From the NCBI GenBank assembly GCA_963930775.1, contig OZ005692.1, forward strand, positions 1,536,135 through 1,600,134: DNA of 64,000 bases, read 5' to 3'. The number at the start of each line of letters is the position of its first letter. The first letter of the stretch is position 1. Origin of the DNA: Cliona cf. orientalis (lineage: Eukaryota; Porifera; Demospongiae; Clionaida; Clionaidae). The translations under genes and the position numbers were made by a program. The notes under the pieces were generated by a model that was given only the letters and a program-made list of their open reading frames with translations, was not told where the DNA came from and made no database searches. This document shows, in pieces, positions 28,751 to 40,101 of this stretch.

Positions 28751-29540
28751 AACTACAGTCCCATCAGTCACTATTGTCGCATCAGTAACTACAGTCTCAA
28801 TAGTCACTACTGTCAACTACAGTCCCACCAGTCTCCACTGTCACATTAGTAACTACAGTCCCATCAGTCGCAATTGTCACATCAGTAACTACAGTCCCAT
28901 CAGTCGCTATTGTCACATCAGTAACTACAGTCCCATTGGTCACTACTGTCACATTAGTAACTACAGTCCCATCAGTCACTATTGTCGCATCAGTAACTAC
29001 AGTCTCAATAGTCACTACTGTCAACTACAGTCCCACCAGTCTCCACTGTCACATCAGTAACTACAGTCCCATCAGTCACTACTGTCACATCAGTAACTAC
29101 AGTCCCACCAGTCTTCACTGTCACTATAATCCCACCAGTCACTATTGTCATATCTGTAACTACGTACAGTCCCACCAGTCACCATTGTCACATCAGTAAC
29201 TAGATCTATAGTCCCACCAGTCCTAACTGTCATATCAGTAAATAACATAAGCTCATCAGTTACTACTGTCACATCAGTAACTACAGTCCCACCAATCTCC
29301 ACTGTCACTATAATCCCACCATGCCAGTCACTATTGTCATATCAGTAACTACAGTCCCACTAGTCACCACTGTCACATCAGTCAAACTAGATCTATAGTC
29401 CCACCAGTCTTAACTGTCATGTCAGTAAATAACATAATCTGATCAGTTACTACTGTCACATCAGTAACTACAGTCCCATCAGTTCCAGTGCTATTGTCAC
29501 ATCAGGATACACAGTCTCATTAGTCCCTACTGTCACATCT
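28751..29540 (-). repeat. Minisatellite array, left arm (36-bp unit)
   Basis: Tandem copies of a 36-bp unit, on the plus strand roughly CAGTCCCATCAGTCACTATTG then TCACATCAGTAACTA. They degrade rightwards to about 29540. On the minus strand the unit encodes a Thr/Val-rich 12-residue repeat (TVVTDVTVVTNG). This arm is the reverse complement of the array at 30255-32605. Confidence 0.9.
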
Positions 29541-30254
29541 GTTACAATTGTATATCATCAGTCTGTAGCTATAGTCTTATCATTCCCTAGCGGTATTGCC
29601 AGGAGTACATTACAAGGAGTGTGAAACACAACCAGTAGTAGTACAAACATTTCTTTCTAGATTCGACATCACAGCCATCGATCCTTGTACGTGGGCCTGA
29701 ATATCATTAAAAGGTACTGAAGTTGCAACCACTGAGTTACATTCTATATAGCGTCAGCTGCAGCTAGTTATTGATAGGACAGTGCAGACACAATATTCAT
29801 GGCTTCATGGTTTTAGTGGTCGTGTGTTAATGATATTCTGTGATATCAAATCTGGAAAGAGATGATTGTACTACTACTACCGGTATGTATGTTGCACACT
29901 CCGAGGCTGGTAATGCACTTTAGCTAAGGATACATGTCACAATGGTATAGGAACTAACTGTGCATCTGGGGGTGGAATGGGGATACTAGCCTGCGTAGGA
30001 AGTGCCATGGGTACGATTATAATGATAATAGAATTGTGTGTCTAGGTTTACGTCACATCCACATGGCATGGAAAAGTCATGTACCATTGTATAAATCTTT
30101 ATGTCAGTAGGCTGCACAATGACAACGTAAATACATGCAAGCCTGGCTGGGGGGGAAGGTCCTCTGTTCAATTATTGGGGGGGGGGGGGGGGGGAAGGGA
30201 CGTGCTCCCTCTTTTGCAAATGGTATATAAGCCAAACAGTGTGTCTTAAACCTC
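29541..30254. other. Spacer between the two minisatellite arms
   Basis: Mostly unique sequence with faint array remnants at its left edge, a poly-G run at 30177-30194 and no gene. It would form the loop if the two arms paired. Confidence 0.6.
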
Positions 30255-32605
30255 AGTAGCTAGTGACTGATGGGACTATAGTTAATGATGTGACGGTGGA
30301 GACTAGTGGGACTGTAGATATGAATGTGACAGTAGCTAGTGACTGTAGTTACTGATGTGACAATAGTGACTGATGGGACTGTAGGTTACCGTACTGATGT
30401 GACAGTAGTGACCAATGGGACTGTAGTTACTGATGTGACAGTAGTGACCAATGGGACTGTAGTTACTGATGTGACAGTGGATACTGGTGGGACTGTAGTT
30501 GACAGTTGTGACTATTGAGACTGTAGTTACTGATGTGACAATAGCGACTGATGGGACTGTAGTTACTGATGTGACAATAGTGACTAATGGGACTGTAGTT
30601 ACTGATGTGACAGTAGTGACCAATGGGACTGTAGTTACTGATGTGACAGTGGAGACTGGTGGGACTGTAGTTGACAGTAGTGACTATTGAGACTGTAGTT
30701 ACTGATGTGATAATAGCGACTGATGGTTACTAATGTGACAGTAGTGACCAATGGGACTGTAGTTACTGATGTGACAGTGGAGACTGGTGGGACTGTAGTT
30801 GACAGTAGTGACTATTGAGACTGTAGTTACTGATGTGACAATAGTGACTGATGTGCCTGTAGTTACTAATGTGACAGTAGTGACAAATGGGACTGTAGTT
30901 ACTGATGTGACAGTGGAGACTTGTGGGACTGTAGTTGACAGTAGTGACTATTGAGACTGTAGTTACTGATGTGACAATAGCGACTGATGGGACTGTAGTT
31001 ACTGATGTGACAGTGGAGACTGGTGGGACTGTAATTGACAGTAGTGATTATTGAGACTGTAGTTACTGATATGACAATAGTGACCAATGGGACTGTAGTT
31101 ACTAATGTGACAGTAGTGACCAATGGGACTGTAGTTACTGATGTGACAATAGCGACTGATGGGACTGTAGTTACTAATGTGACAGTAGTGTCCAATGGGA
31201 CTGTAGTTACTGATGTGATAGTGAAGACTGGTGGGACTGTAGTCGACAGTAGTGACTATTGAGACTGTAGTTACCGATGCGACAATAGTGACTGATCGGA
31301 CTGTAGTTACTAATGTGACAGTAGTGTCCAATGGGACTGTAGTTACTGATGTGACAGTAGTGACCAATGGGACTGTAGTTACTGATGTGACAGTGGAGAC
31401 TGGTGGGACTGTAGTTGACAGTAGTGACTATTGAGACTGTAGTTACTGATGTGATAATAGTGACTGATGGGACTATAATTACTGATGTGACAATAGCGAC
31501 TGATGGGACTGCAGTTACTAATGTGACGGTAGTGACCAATGGGACTGTAGTTACTGATGTGACAGTGGAGACTGGTGGGACTGTAGTTGACAGTAGTGAC
31601 TATTGAGACTGTAGTTACTGATGTTACAATAGCGACCGATGGGACTGCAGTTACTAATGTGACAGTAGTGACCAATGGGACTGTAGTTACTGATGTGACA
31701 GTAGTGACCAATGGGACTGTAGTTACTGATGTGACAGTGGAGACTGGTGGGACTGTAGTTGACAGTAGTGACTATTGAGACTGTAGTTACTGATGTGACA
31801 ATAGCGACTGATGGGACTGCAGTTACTAATGTGACAGTAGTGACCAATGGGACTGTAGTTACTGATGTGACAGTGGAGACTGGTGGGACTGTAGTTGACA
31901 GTAGTGACTATTGAGACTGTAGTTACTGATATGACAATAGTGACCAATGGGACTGTAGTTACTAATGTGACAGTAGTGACCAATGGGACTGTAGTTACTG
32001 ATGTGACAATAGCGACTGATGGGACTGTAGTTATTAATGTGACAGTAGTGTCCAATGGGACTGTAGTTACTGATGTGATAGTGGAGACTGGTGGGACTGT
32101 AGTCGACAGTAGTGACTATTGAGACTGTAGTTACCGATGCGACAATAGTGACTGATCGGACTGTAGTTACTAATGTGACAGTAGTGTCCAATGGGACTGT
32201 AGTTACTGATGTGACAGTAGTGACCAATGGGACTGTAGTTACTGATGTGACAGTGGAGACTGGTGGGACTGTAGTTGACAGTAGTGACTATTGAGACTGT
32301 AGTTACTGATGTGACAATAGTGACTGATGTGCCTGTAGTTACTAATGTGACAGTAGTGACCAATGGGACTGTAGTTACTGATGTGACAGTGGAGACTTGT
32401 GGGACTGTAGTTGACAGTAGTGACTATTGAGACTGTAGTTACTGATGTGACAATAGCGACTGATGGGACTGTAGTCACTAATGTGACAGTAGTGACCAAT
32501 GGGACTGTAGTTACTGATGTGACAGTGGAGACTGGTGGGACTGTAATTGACTGTAGTGACTATTGTGACTGTAGTTACTGATTGGACTGTAGTTCTTGAT
32601 GTAAC
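30255..32605 (+). repeat. Minisatellite array, right arm, with 172-bp and 860-bp higher-order repeats
   Basis: About 2.3 kb of the same 36-bp unit in the opposite orientation (GACTGTAGTTACTGATGTGA and so on). Every four to five units the phase is broken by a variant GTAGTTGACAGTAGTGACTA followed by TTGAGACTG, giving a 172-bp higher-order unit that recurs at exact 172-bp steps (for example 31415 to 31587). The block starting near 31035 recurs 860 bp later (five units) almost unchanged, a recent segmental duplication inside the array. Plus-strand frames encode TVVTDVTVVTNG repeats that always end SSDY then a stop, so they are not one long gene. Confidence 0.92.
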
Positions 32606-32727
32606 ATAATTGCAATAATATTAATATAACATGTGTAGTAGTAGAAGATGAGTATTACAATATTATAATTATTATAAGAAATATTTAATGATATTCATTA
32701 ATTGTGACTCTTACATGAAGTATTAGC

Positions 32728-33285
32728 CGGATTGTGGTCGCAGGGGGTGAGAATGATGGGGGAAGGATGCTAACGAAGGTTGAGATTTTCATTGTAAGCG
32801 AGGGAAAGTGGATTGAGGGTGCTCCACTCCCACAAGGTGCTGAAAAGATGACGGCAGCCATCGTCGGAAACAAGGTTATCCTCTTAGGTGGTGCAAGTGG
32901 CCCCAGCACACACCGAGACTTCCATAAGGAAGTTTTCTGCCTTTCTTTGGACAATCTTACACATCTATCTACGTCCTATACGTCGGAATCGTGGCAGAGG
33001 TTGCAAAGCACCCCATTCAAATGTTTCACCGCTTTGGCTTACAATGGAGCATTGCTGGCTATTGGAGGGCAAGGTAGCACTACGAAATATTCAGTCATAT
33101 ACGTCTATCAACCTGAAGAGAAGTGCTGGGTTAAAGCAGGAGATATGCCTGCCAATCGTGTTAGATGTGCTTGTACAGTTCTTCCGAATGGGGAAATATT
33201 CATTGCTGGTGGTGCTACTTCATCGGTACACTCTACTGATAATTTGCTAGTCACAGATATTGCAATGGTATTGTATGCATTCTGA
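32728..33285 (+). pseudogene. 5'-truncated kelch-repeat paralogue
   Basis: Beginning just after a TATTAG acceptor-like site, the frame reads RIVVAGGEND and continues for about 185 codons through roughly three kelch blades: KMTAAIVGNKVILLGG, ALAYNGALLAIGG and CACTVLPNGEIFIAGGA. These align blade for blade with the last part of the kinase-kelch protein at 36849-37817 (KMTAAVLGNTLVLLGG, VLAFNGALLAVGG, CACAVLPSGEIFIAGGA). The kinase, coiled coil and first blades are absent; the minisatellite array occupies the place where they would lie. It is best read as a partial duplicate whose 5' part was lost to or replaced by the array. The open frame itself is undamaged. Confidence 0.75.
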
Positions 33286-33530
33286 TTCAAATTATTAAAA
33301 TTATATTTCACCACATCCCCAGTGAGCCAATATAGCTATGCATGACATTGTGTTTCTGCTCATGCACATAGATAACATTATAGTTGCCTTATAGTTTTAT
33401 TCACGAGAACAATGTATTAAATCAGCCTGAACATTGTGAACCTAGTATGTGTCAGATCAGAATGGAATGGAGACGGTATGAGATTTATTTAATTTTGTGG
33501 GAGTGGCATGTAGGCTATAATCGATCGAAG

Positions 33531-36500
33531 ATGGCAAGGCAAGCTCTGAGAGATAACCACGATTTGGCCCGTTTTACGATCGAGGGAGAGGCTTACGGTA
33601 GGAAATTGGGTACAGGCTCCTATGGATCAGTGGAAGAAGTAAGTCTGTAGTCAAATTAGAGTCACATATACAGCTTATTTTGAACGGTATTAAATTTAAT
33701 ATAGATAATAACCAACGGTCTGGTATGTGCTGGGAAGAAGATTCATGAAGTTCTCCTAGATCCAGGGAATGAAGGAGTGAGGGACATAGCTGGACGATAT
33801 GTGCAGGAATGCCAGCTGATGTCTGACCTTCGTCACCCCAACATCACCCAATTCATGGGCGTGTGTTTCCTCCCCGACTGCCAACTCCCTGTGCTGCTGA
33901 TGGAGAGACTAGACGGGAGTTTAGATGATCTACTTGAAACCATCCCCAACATCCCTCTGGTGTTAAAACGCTCGATGCTTGAAGACGTGTCCAGGGGCCT
34001 TCTCTACCTGCACAAACACACTCCTCAAATCATCCACAGGGACCTAACGGCAAAGAATGTGCTGCTGACTTCATCTCTTGTTGCAAAGATCACTGATTTC
34101 GGAAATGCTCGCATTGTGAACCTACAGCTCGGCCAGCTAGCTTGTACACTTTCTCAATTACCAGGAACGTTAGCATACATGCCTCCCGAGGCACTGTCAG
34201 CTAATTCACGATATGGCCCCAGCCTTGACATCTTCTCGTTTGGTCACCTTGCTCTCTTTACAATTAACCAGGTTTGTCATACTACTTTTTATTTATGTCA
34301 GCTAAAGCTAATATTGATTGCAATGATTTTCTAATTATCTTCAGTTCCTTCAGTTGATCGATGTTAGACTTCACCTTTTACATACATGGCCTTAAACTGT
34401 TGCTAATGCATGGGTGGTATGTATTTGAGATCATTATTAATTTTTTTTCTAATTTGGTTAGGTTTTTCCTGGTGATCTTCTTCAGCACACCTACCCCGAT
34501 CCCGAGAATCCCTACAGATTAACGGGACGTACAGAAGTTGAGCGTCGTGGCCAATACTTTGAATCTCTGGAGCAGACAATGCTCTGTGGCAGACAATATC
34601 AGCCACTAGTTCAAATCATCAAAGACTGCCTTCACATCACTCCATCTAGACGACCCTCCACTGAACGACTACTACAAGCTCTTGAAGAAATGAAGGCTAC
34701 GATCGAAGGTCCTTATGGGGAATTTGCAAAAATGGATGCAGTGAAGCAAGTAGCCATGGTGAGGGCTCTCAAAGGGAGAGATGAGGATGTGAGGGTGAAG
34801 ACGGATGAGCTATCTGCAAAGGATGGAGAGATTCAGCAACTCCAATACCAGTTGGAACAAGCTCAGGTATACCATAGAGTACTATAGCACCATGCAGTAT
34901 AATAGTAGTATTATTCCCCAGACCTGAAGACCCAGAAAGGCCTCACAGTGTAGTCAGATTTCTAAGTACAGCATACCCGTGGTTACTATAATAAATGGAT
35001 GTATTATATGTAGGTGGGTATGTGTTCTGTGGTATTTCGATTTCCTTGAATACTAAATTCCTCCCTTGAATATTTGTTCCCATGCACACTTGTCTAATGC
35101 TCTGCCTTAATATTCACTCTATGAATGACCTGCCCTCAAACAGTTACTGCAGCGCCTGTATTTGTATTATTACTCCGCGCAGAGAATGCTGTTTCAAGTG
35201 TCACCGGGACAACTAAGCAGCATAATTTCCATTATTTCTCTCAAGTTCACAAAATTATAGCCATGCACCGAAGTAAATCTATAGATTGCGCAATGTGCAC
35301 GCGGGGTATGTGCTCTACAGAGCTCTAGTTATCATTATTACCGTGCTTATGCTAATAATTACGATTTTAACTTTCATGCGATTTTCTGGTAAAGGTCGGC
35401 ATAATCTCCATTAAGATACACGTACATTCTGAAAAATCCTAAAACGTGAATTTTCTTTGCTAGTTAGTTAGATCTTGCGTTTTATACAGTATACTGCATG
35501 CAGGTGCAGATTCAGCACAAGAATACTGATATACATCAAATCCGCGCTGAGCTGCAAAGAAAGGATGAGGAACTTCAACAAAAGGATGTTGAGCTTCAAC
35601 AGAAGGATGAAGAACTCCAACGGAATGCTGCTGAGAATAGGACAACTCAGAGCAGAATATATGTATGACATTAATTTAGATGCCGTATATACTAAGTCTT
35701 AATGAATTAATGTATGATCCAAAACCAGAAATTAGCATCTTATGAATTTTCACAACCTTTTATGAGTGATTGACGACCTTTACCAGAAAAGTACATACAG
35801 TGCAACCAAGCAAGAGAGCAAAACTTTTTAAAACCATATTTTTGGGTTAAAAACTACACAGACAAACCTACTTGATATCAAAATGGCCACAACAATCATT
35901 TTTATTGTGTTTTATAAAATTGCAAATTTCCCATATATAGCTAATACAGAAGCCACATATGTGCAGGCCGGTTTTCATAGAATTTTCACTCATTTTGGAT
36001 AAAAGTGGTTATATCTCGGAAGTGGTAAGGGTATAAGACTTCAAATTTGGGATTTAGTAACTTCATTACAAGTGCTATCAGCCCACCAAGTGGAATTTCT
36101 TAACTAGAACTAAATAGGAAAAAATGTGCCTAACATATTTGGCCCTCCGAAAGGGATTTACGGATAATATCTGGTTAGCAATGCACTGCACAGCCTCTAC
36201 ACTCATGTCCAATTAACTTCATATGGATGTGCATCACTGGGTAGAGTGCACACTCTTAACTGAAAATAATACTCATTTAATGTGCCTAACATATTTTGGA
36301 GAGCCGTGTTATCTTATGAAGCCATAAAAATGGAAATCTTCATGGTTACATCCCATAATTTAAATTTTATGTTGAGTTTATGTTGAAGAAGATTGGTACC
36401 AAATTTCAAACTCTTATCTATAATAGATTTTATTTTATGAGTCAAAACAGGCTCAAATTCTGAAATAAAAAAGTTTTGCTCTCTTGCTTGGTTGCACTGT

Positions 36501-37817
36501 ATGTTTTATTTAACTATGCAGGCTTTAAAGATTGCACATCAATGTTTGCTGGAAGAGAAGGACGAGTGTATTAGTCAGCTGCAGAGACAAGTAGAAAATC
36601 TTCAGGTAGTGTGTGACAACAATGATTATAGTCAGCTCAGGGACAATTATGAATAAGGCTTTATATATATTATTATAGATCCAGTACTTGTTTGATTATT
36701 TGTACATGGATTTCTTATTTTAGGCTGAGCTCAGAGAGGCCCAGACACAGCAAGTGCAAATATTGGGTGAGGTGGGAAAATCCAGTCTTGAGGTAATTTC
36801 CTATTCTGAGCTAATTTTACATGGACAATGAATCAATAATTTTTTTAGGCTCAATTTGCTGAACTGGAAATTCCTCTAAAGTTTCAGTGGAAGCGTGGGA
36901 GAAATATGCACATTGGGATGAGCTTTTACCCTCAAGCTGTCGTCCTAAAGGGGAGGGTGTATGTTGGTGGAGGTAATACAGTCATCAAGAAAGACAACAC
37001 CCTCGTGATGTACTATGACACGGAATGTAACCAGTGGAATTCACTACTCCGATATACTGCCACGTATTTTGCCATGACTGCACTAGATGACAAACTTTTG
37101 ATTGTGGGCGGACGACATCCAACCAATACTCGAACGACAAGAGCAATAGGAGAATGGAATGGGGACGTGCAACAATGGACGTACCGTCTCGAGACCTTAC
37201 CCACAACTGGCCGCGATGCTACAACAGCCATTACCCATGACAACAAGTACTTAATAGTAGCTGGGGGCCGAGATGATGCATATGAAAGTTTGTCGAGAGT
37301 GGATATTCTAGATATGCACGATAGTCAACGTCTGTCGTACTCTGGCGCTCCATTACCACAACCGGCATACAAGATGACAGCAGCTGTGCTCGGCAACACA
37401 CTGGTGTTGCTAGGTGGATCTGGTGCTGATAATGAATTTCACAACAAGGTATTCAGTGTCAAACTTGACGATCTTATCACAGAAGCTGTCTCGTCGCACG
37501 GAAGTGAATTATTGGCCTCACCCTGGCAAACTCTACCAGACACTCCAGTAGTATCAGCCACTGTATTAGCTTTCAACGGTGCTTTATTGGCAGTGGGGGG
37601 AAGCAGGCCTAATGATTCGAATTTTCATTGGAGTGCAGCACGTATGCATGTGTTTAAGCCTAGCACCAGGACATGGGTTGAAGCTGGACAATTAGAAATT
37701 GATCGATGGAGATGCGCCTGTGCTGTTCTTCCTAGCGGTGAAATATTCATAGCCGGAGGAGCCACTACAACTGTTGGACAGGTGCAAAGGGAAGTACACA
37801 TTGCAGCACTGCAATAA
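33531..37817 (+). CDS. Protein kinase (TKL-like) - coiled coil - kelch propeller fusion
   Basis: Seven exons: 33531-33638, 33705-34271, 34462-34866, 35504-35662, 36522-36605, 36724-36792, 36849-37817, all phase 0, 786 residues. Kinase domain about 14-290: glycine loop GTGSYGS, Lys in CAGKKI near 47, LRHPNITQFMGVC, catalytic HRDLTAKN near 147, DFG in ITDFGNAR near 167, YMPPEAL. HRDLTAKN is intermediate between the tyrosine-kinase (HRDLAARN) and TKL (HRDLKxxN) forms, so substrate class is uncertain. Residues about 330-470 are heptad-like coiled coil, including QRKDEELQQKDVELQQKDEE. The C-terminal 300 residues form about six kelch blades with GG turns, a protein-binding propeller. All catalytic residues are present. 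It is probably cytosolic, as there is no signal peptide. Phase-0 introns throughout the linker fit assembly by exon shuffling. The partner bound by the propeller is unknown. Confidence 0.85.
35796..36501. mobile_element. 706-bp Tc1/mariner-like element with 33-bp perfect inverted ends
   Basis: The left end TACAGTGCAACCAAGCAAGA continues to AACTTTTT at 35829 and is exactly mirrored at 36468-36501, ending GGTTGCACTGTA. TA at both edges and ends beginning CAGTG suit the Tc1/mariner superfamily. The interior has no transposase frame, so it is a non-autonomous derivative. It lies in intron 4 of the kinase-kelch gene, ending 20 bp before the exon 5 acceptor. Confidence 0.88.
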
Positions 37818-38367
37818 TAATATTCATTAGGCAATCATATGCATGCTAACTGACTAGAAATGATCATTTCATTCTATCCCAGCTAGGCTATGTAATACTC
37901 TGTAGCTGATTTACTGTACTATGTCATTGTGCATAAAGATCATGACATTATACTGCTGCAATATAATAATAATATTATTATTATTGCTATATTATATTGC
38001 TTTGTTCCATTCTGTGGGAATCAGGACCAAAAAGAGGTATACAGAGTATTAATATTATTATTATGACACAAATATTTTGTTTGATGCATTACCATAGCAA
38101 CTGTAGTTCCATGGCTATAATTGGCCAATAAACATGAAGAGGTAGTTACTGTATACATGTGCTGAATTCTATATCTAGCAGAAAAGGGGTGTATCTTGAG
38201 GGGAGGATGCATGCATAATGAATACTCAATAGTGGAAAACGTTCCACGAATAATATTACGTACGTTTATCAAAGAAGTCAAATAAGACTGCAGTATAACA
38301 AACGCTATTGTGCTATAGTACATAAGTCTGAGTAGTATTCAATAAATTAAGTGGCTCAACGTCTATC
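37818..38367. other. Intergenic, nothing seen
   Basis: AT-rich spacer with ATAATATTATTATTAT runs near 37965-37995 and no coding or repeat structure that can be supported. Confidence 0.5.
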
Positions 38368-39538
38368 ATGGCTACACCTGCAGCAGTGTCTGATGGTATT
38401 GAAGAGATAACTAAAGACCTCAAGGAGAAAGCTAAATTCAGTGAAGATGATAGTGAAACCCAGATCACTATTTGCACCTGGAATATTCATGGCCCAGCAA
38501 ATGCTGAGCTGAGGAAAAAAGTAACAACAGCTACATTCAATCAACAACAGTACAAAGATGGAACCAGACTAGGGCAATCAGACATTATTTGAGATGACTA
38601 ATGATCCTGGATCCAGAAGAGCCACTGATCAACAGTACTTTCCATTTGCTGGAGACCGATATGGTGTTGCATCGTGTAAAGAGCCAGCTGGTAAATACAA
38701 CGCTGTGTACTTCAATAAAGAAAAATTTAGTCAGGTTCAACCGCCAACAGTTAATGGTAATATTGAGGAGCTCAAGTGTCTCAAACCGGCATTCGAATTG
38801 ATGAATATCAAGAAAAGATGCTACGATTACATTGAACAAGGAAGAGATGATAGAAAAGTAAAAGCTACTAAAGGATTGCAGGTCAATATCCCTGCATGGA
38901 TTGATAATGACGATAAAAGGAAGATCTTTCAAGAAGTGCTCAGTGAATGCAGAGAAGCCGGTACTCTCCAAGGATTCGAGAGGAAGATATCGAAGTTTCG
39001 ACTTCCTGGAGAAAGGGAAACAAAAGATCCATCTTACCTTTTGAAGTGCAGGATGGCCATGTGTGTCTTGAAAATTAACTGTCTACCAGATCAAGACAAG
39101 AGTATGATTCGCATATTTGTAGCTTCAGTGCACAACTACAGTGAACGGTCAGGGAAAGGATCTCCAGAAAACTATGCTTCTCTACTCTTCGATTTTCTAT
39201 CAAAGCTTCCACGCAATTTGATAGTCATCATAGCTGGCGACTTCAATTTCGACATCTTTGCCTGTAGGGATCGATCCCTGACACAGTATTTTCCTAGATA
39301 TCACAGCCCCAGCTACGACCTGGCCCCTTTAAGAAAAGATTTTAATTTATCCACAATTGATTTTATTGTGGTCACCAAATCTGAAGCTGCTGCAACGCTT
39401 CAAGTTTCTGTGACAGAAATGCAGGCACACGACCTTAAAGTAGACAGGGAAGTTAAAGATAAAATTGGAGGGGATCACCGAAAAATTACAAACCACAGTC
39501 CAGTGAGTGCTGTGGTTGAGCTCAAGCTCAAGAAATAG
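38368..39538 (+). pseudogene. Intronless endonuclease/exonuclease/phosphatase (EEP) protein with frameshift
   Basis: Frame 1 (38368-38592, 74 residues) carries the first EEP motif ITICTWNIHG and stops at TGA just after SDII. Frame 2 continues from about 38591 to 39538 with about 315 residues, including IIAGDFNFDIF (the GDFN motif), STIDFIVV and NHSPVSAVV (C-terminal catalytic His). EEP enzymes normally have D-I-I-x-L-Q-E at the junction. Here GAC ATT ATT T is followed directly by GAG ATG, so about 8 nt, or 3n+2, seem to be missing right before the metal-binding Glu. The rest is undamaged. Lack of introns in an intron-rich genome suggests a retrocopy or a naturally intronless family. The substrate (nucleic acid, lipid or other phosphodiester) cannot be told. 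Confidence 0.7.
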
Positions 39539-40101
39539 CAATATTAATTAACGGGGAACTATAGCTTGTAATAGGTAATTATTATTATTGTGCTGCTCAC
39601 TTGTACATGCACTTAAATTTATTTATTCTTGTATGCTTAATTAATAATTGCTATATATAATATATGGCTAGTTTTTGTCATTTTTCTGAAAGGCGCCTAT
39701 CCCTATATTGTCAATTACTTTGTTATTAAAACAATGATCCTTTGTTTGTGAAGCCCTGGACAAACAAAGGATCTACCTGTTTACATAAGGCCCCCATCTG
39801 TTGGTTAATCGGGTAGAGTTCAGCAAACCATGGGGGCAGGTGGGTAATACCAGCATTTTTCAGAATAGGCCACCTGCATGCATCAATTAATATAACTAGT
39901 GCTTAGCAGACAAATACGAGAAGTGCACATTGTACCACTACAGTAGCAAACTCATCACCAACTATGGAATGGATCAATGGAAATTGTACCCATAAATTCA
40001 ACTTTTAATGTCACAATGAAAACTTAATGGTTAATACCTACAATGGCATGTATAATACTTGTAACAATCATGAGGGGGGTTAAAGATGATAATAACTATG
40101 G
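39539..40101. other. Intergenic, no gene seen
   Basis: AT-rich. It contains a repeated ACAAAGGATC/GATCCTTTGT inverted pair near 39735-39772 and a CCCCCAT...ATGGGGG pair at 39787-39835, which suggest small palindromic element remnants. Confidence 0.4.

Noticed and set aside
28751-29540. CRISPR-like array
   Set aside because: There are no unique spacers; units are contiguous 36-bp minisatellite repeats in a eukaryotic genome.
28797-32499. Dozens of overlapping 60-120 codon frames encoding TVVTDVTVV or SPISHYCHISNYS repeats on both strands
   Set aside because: They are translations of the minisatellite unit, break at every higher-order repeat (SSDY then stop) and have no start, splice or domain logic.
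38590-38592. TGA in the EEP gene as a selenocysteine codon
   Set aside because: A second stop (TAA) follows two codons later in the same frame, and the continuing homology is in another frame, so this is a frameshift.
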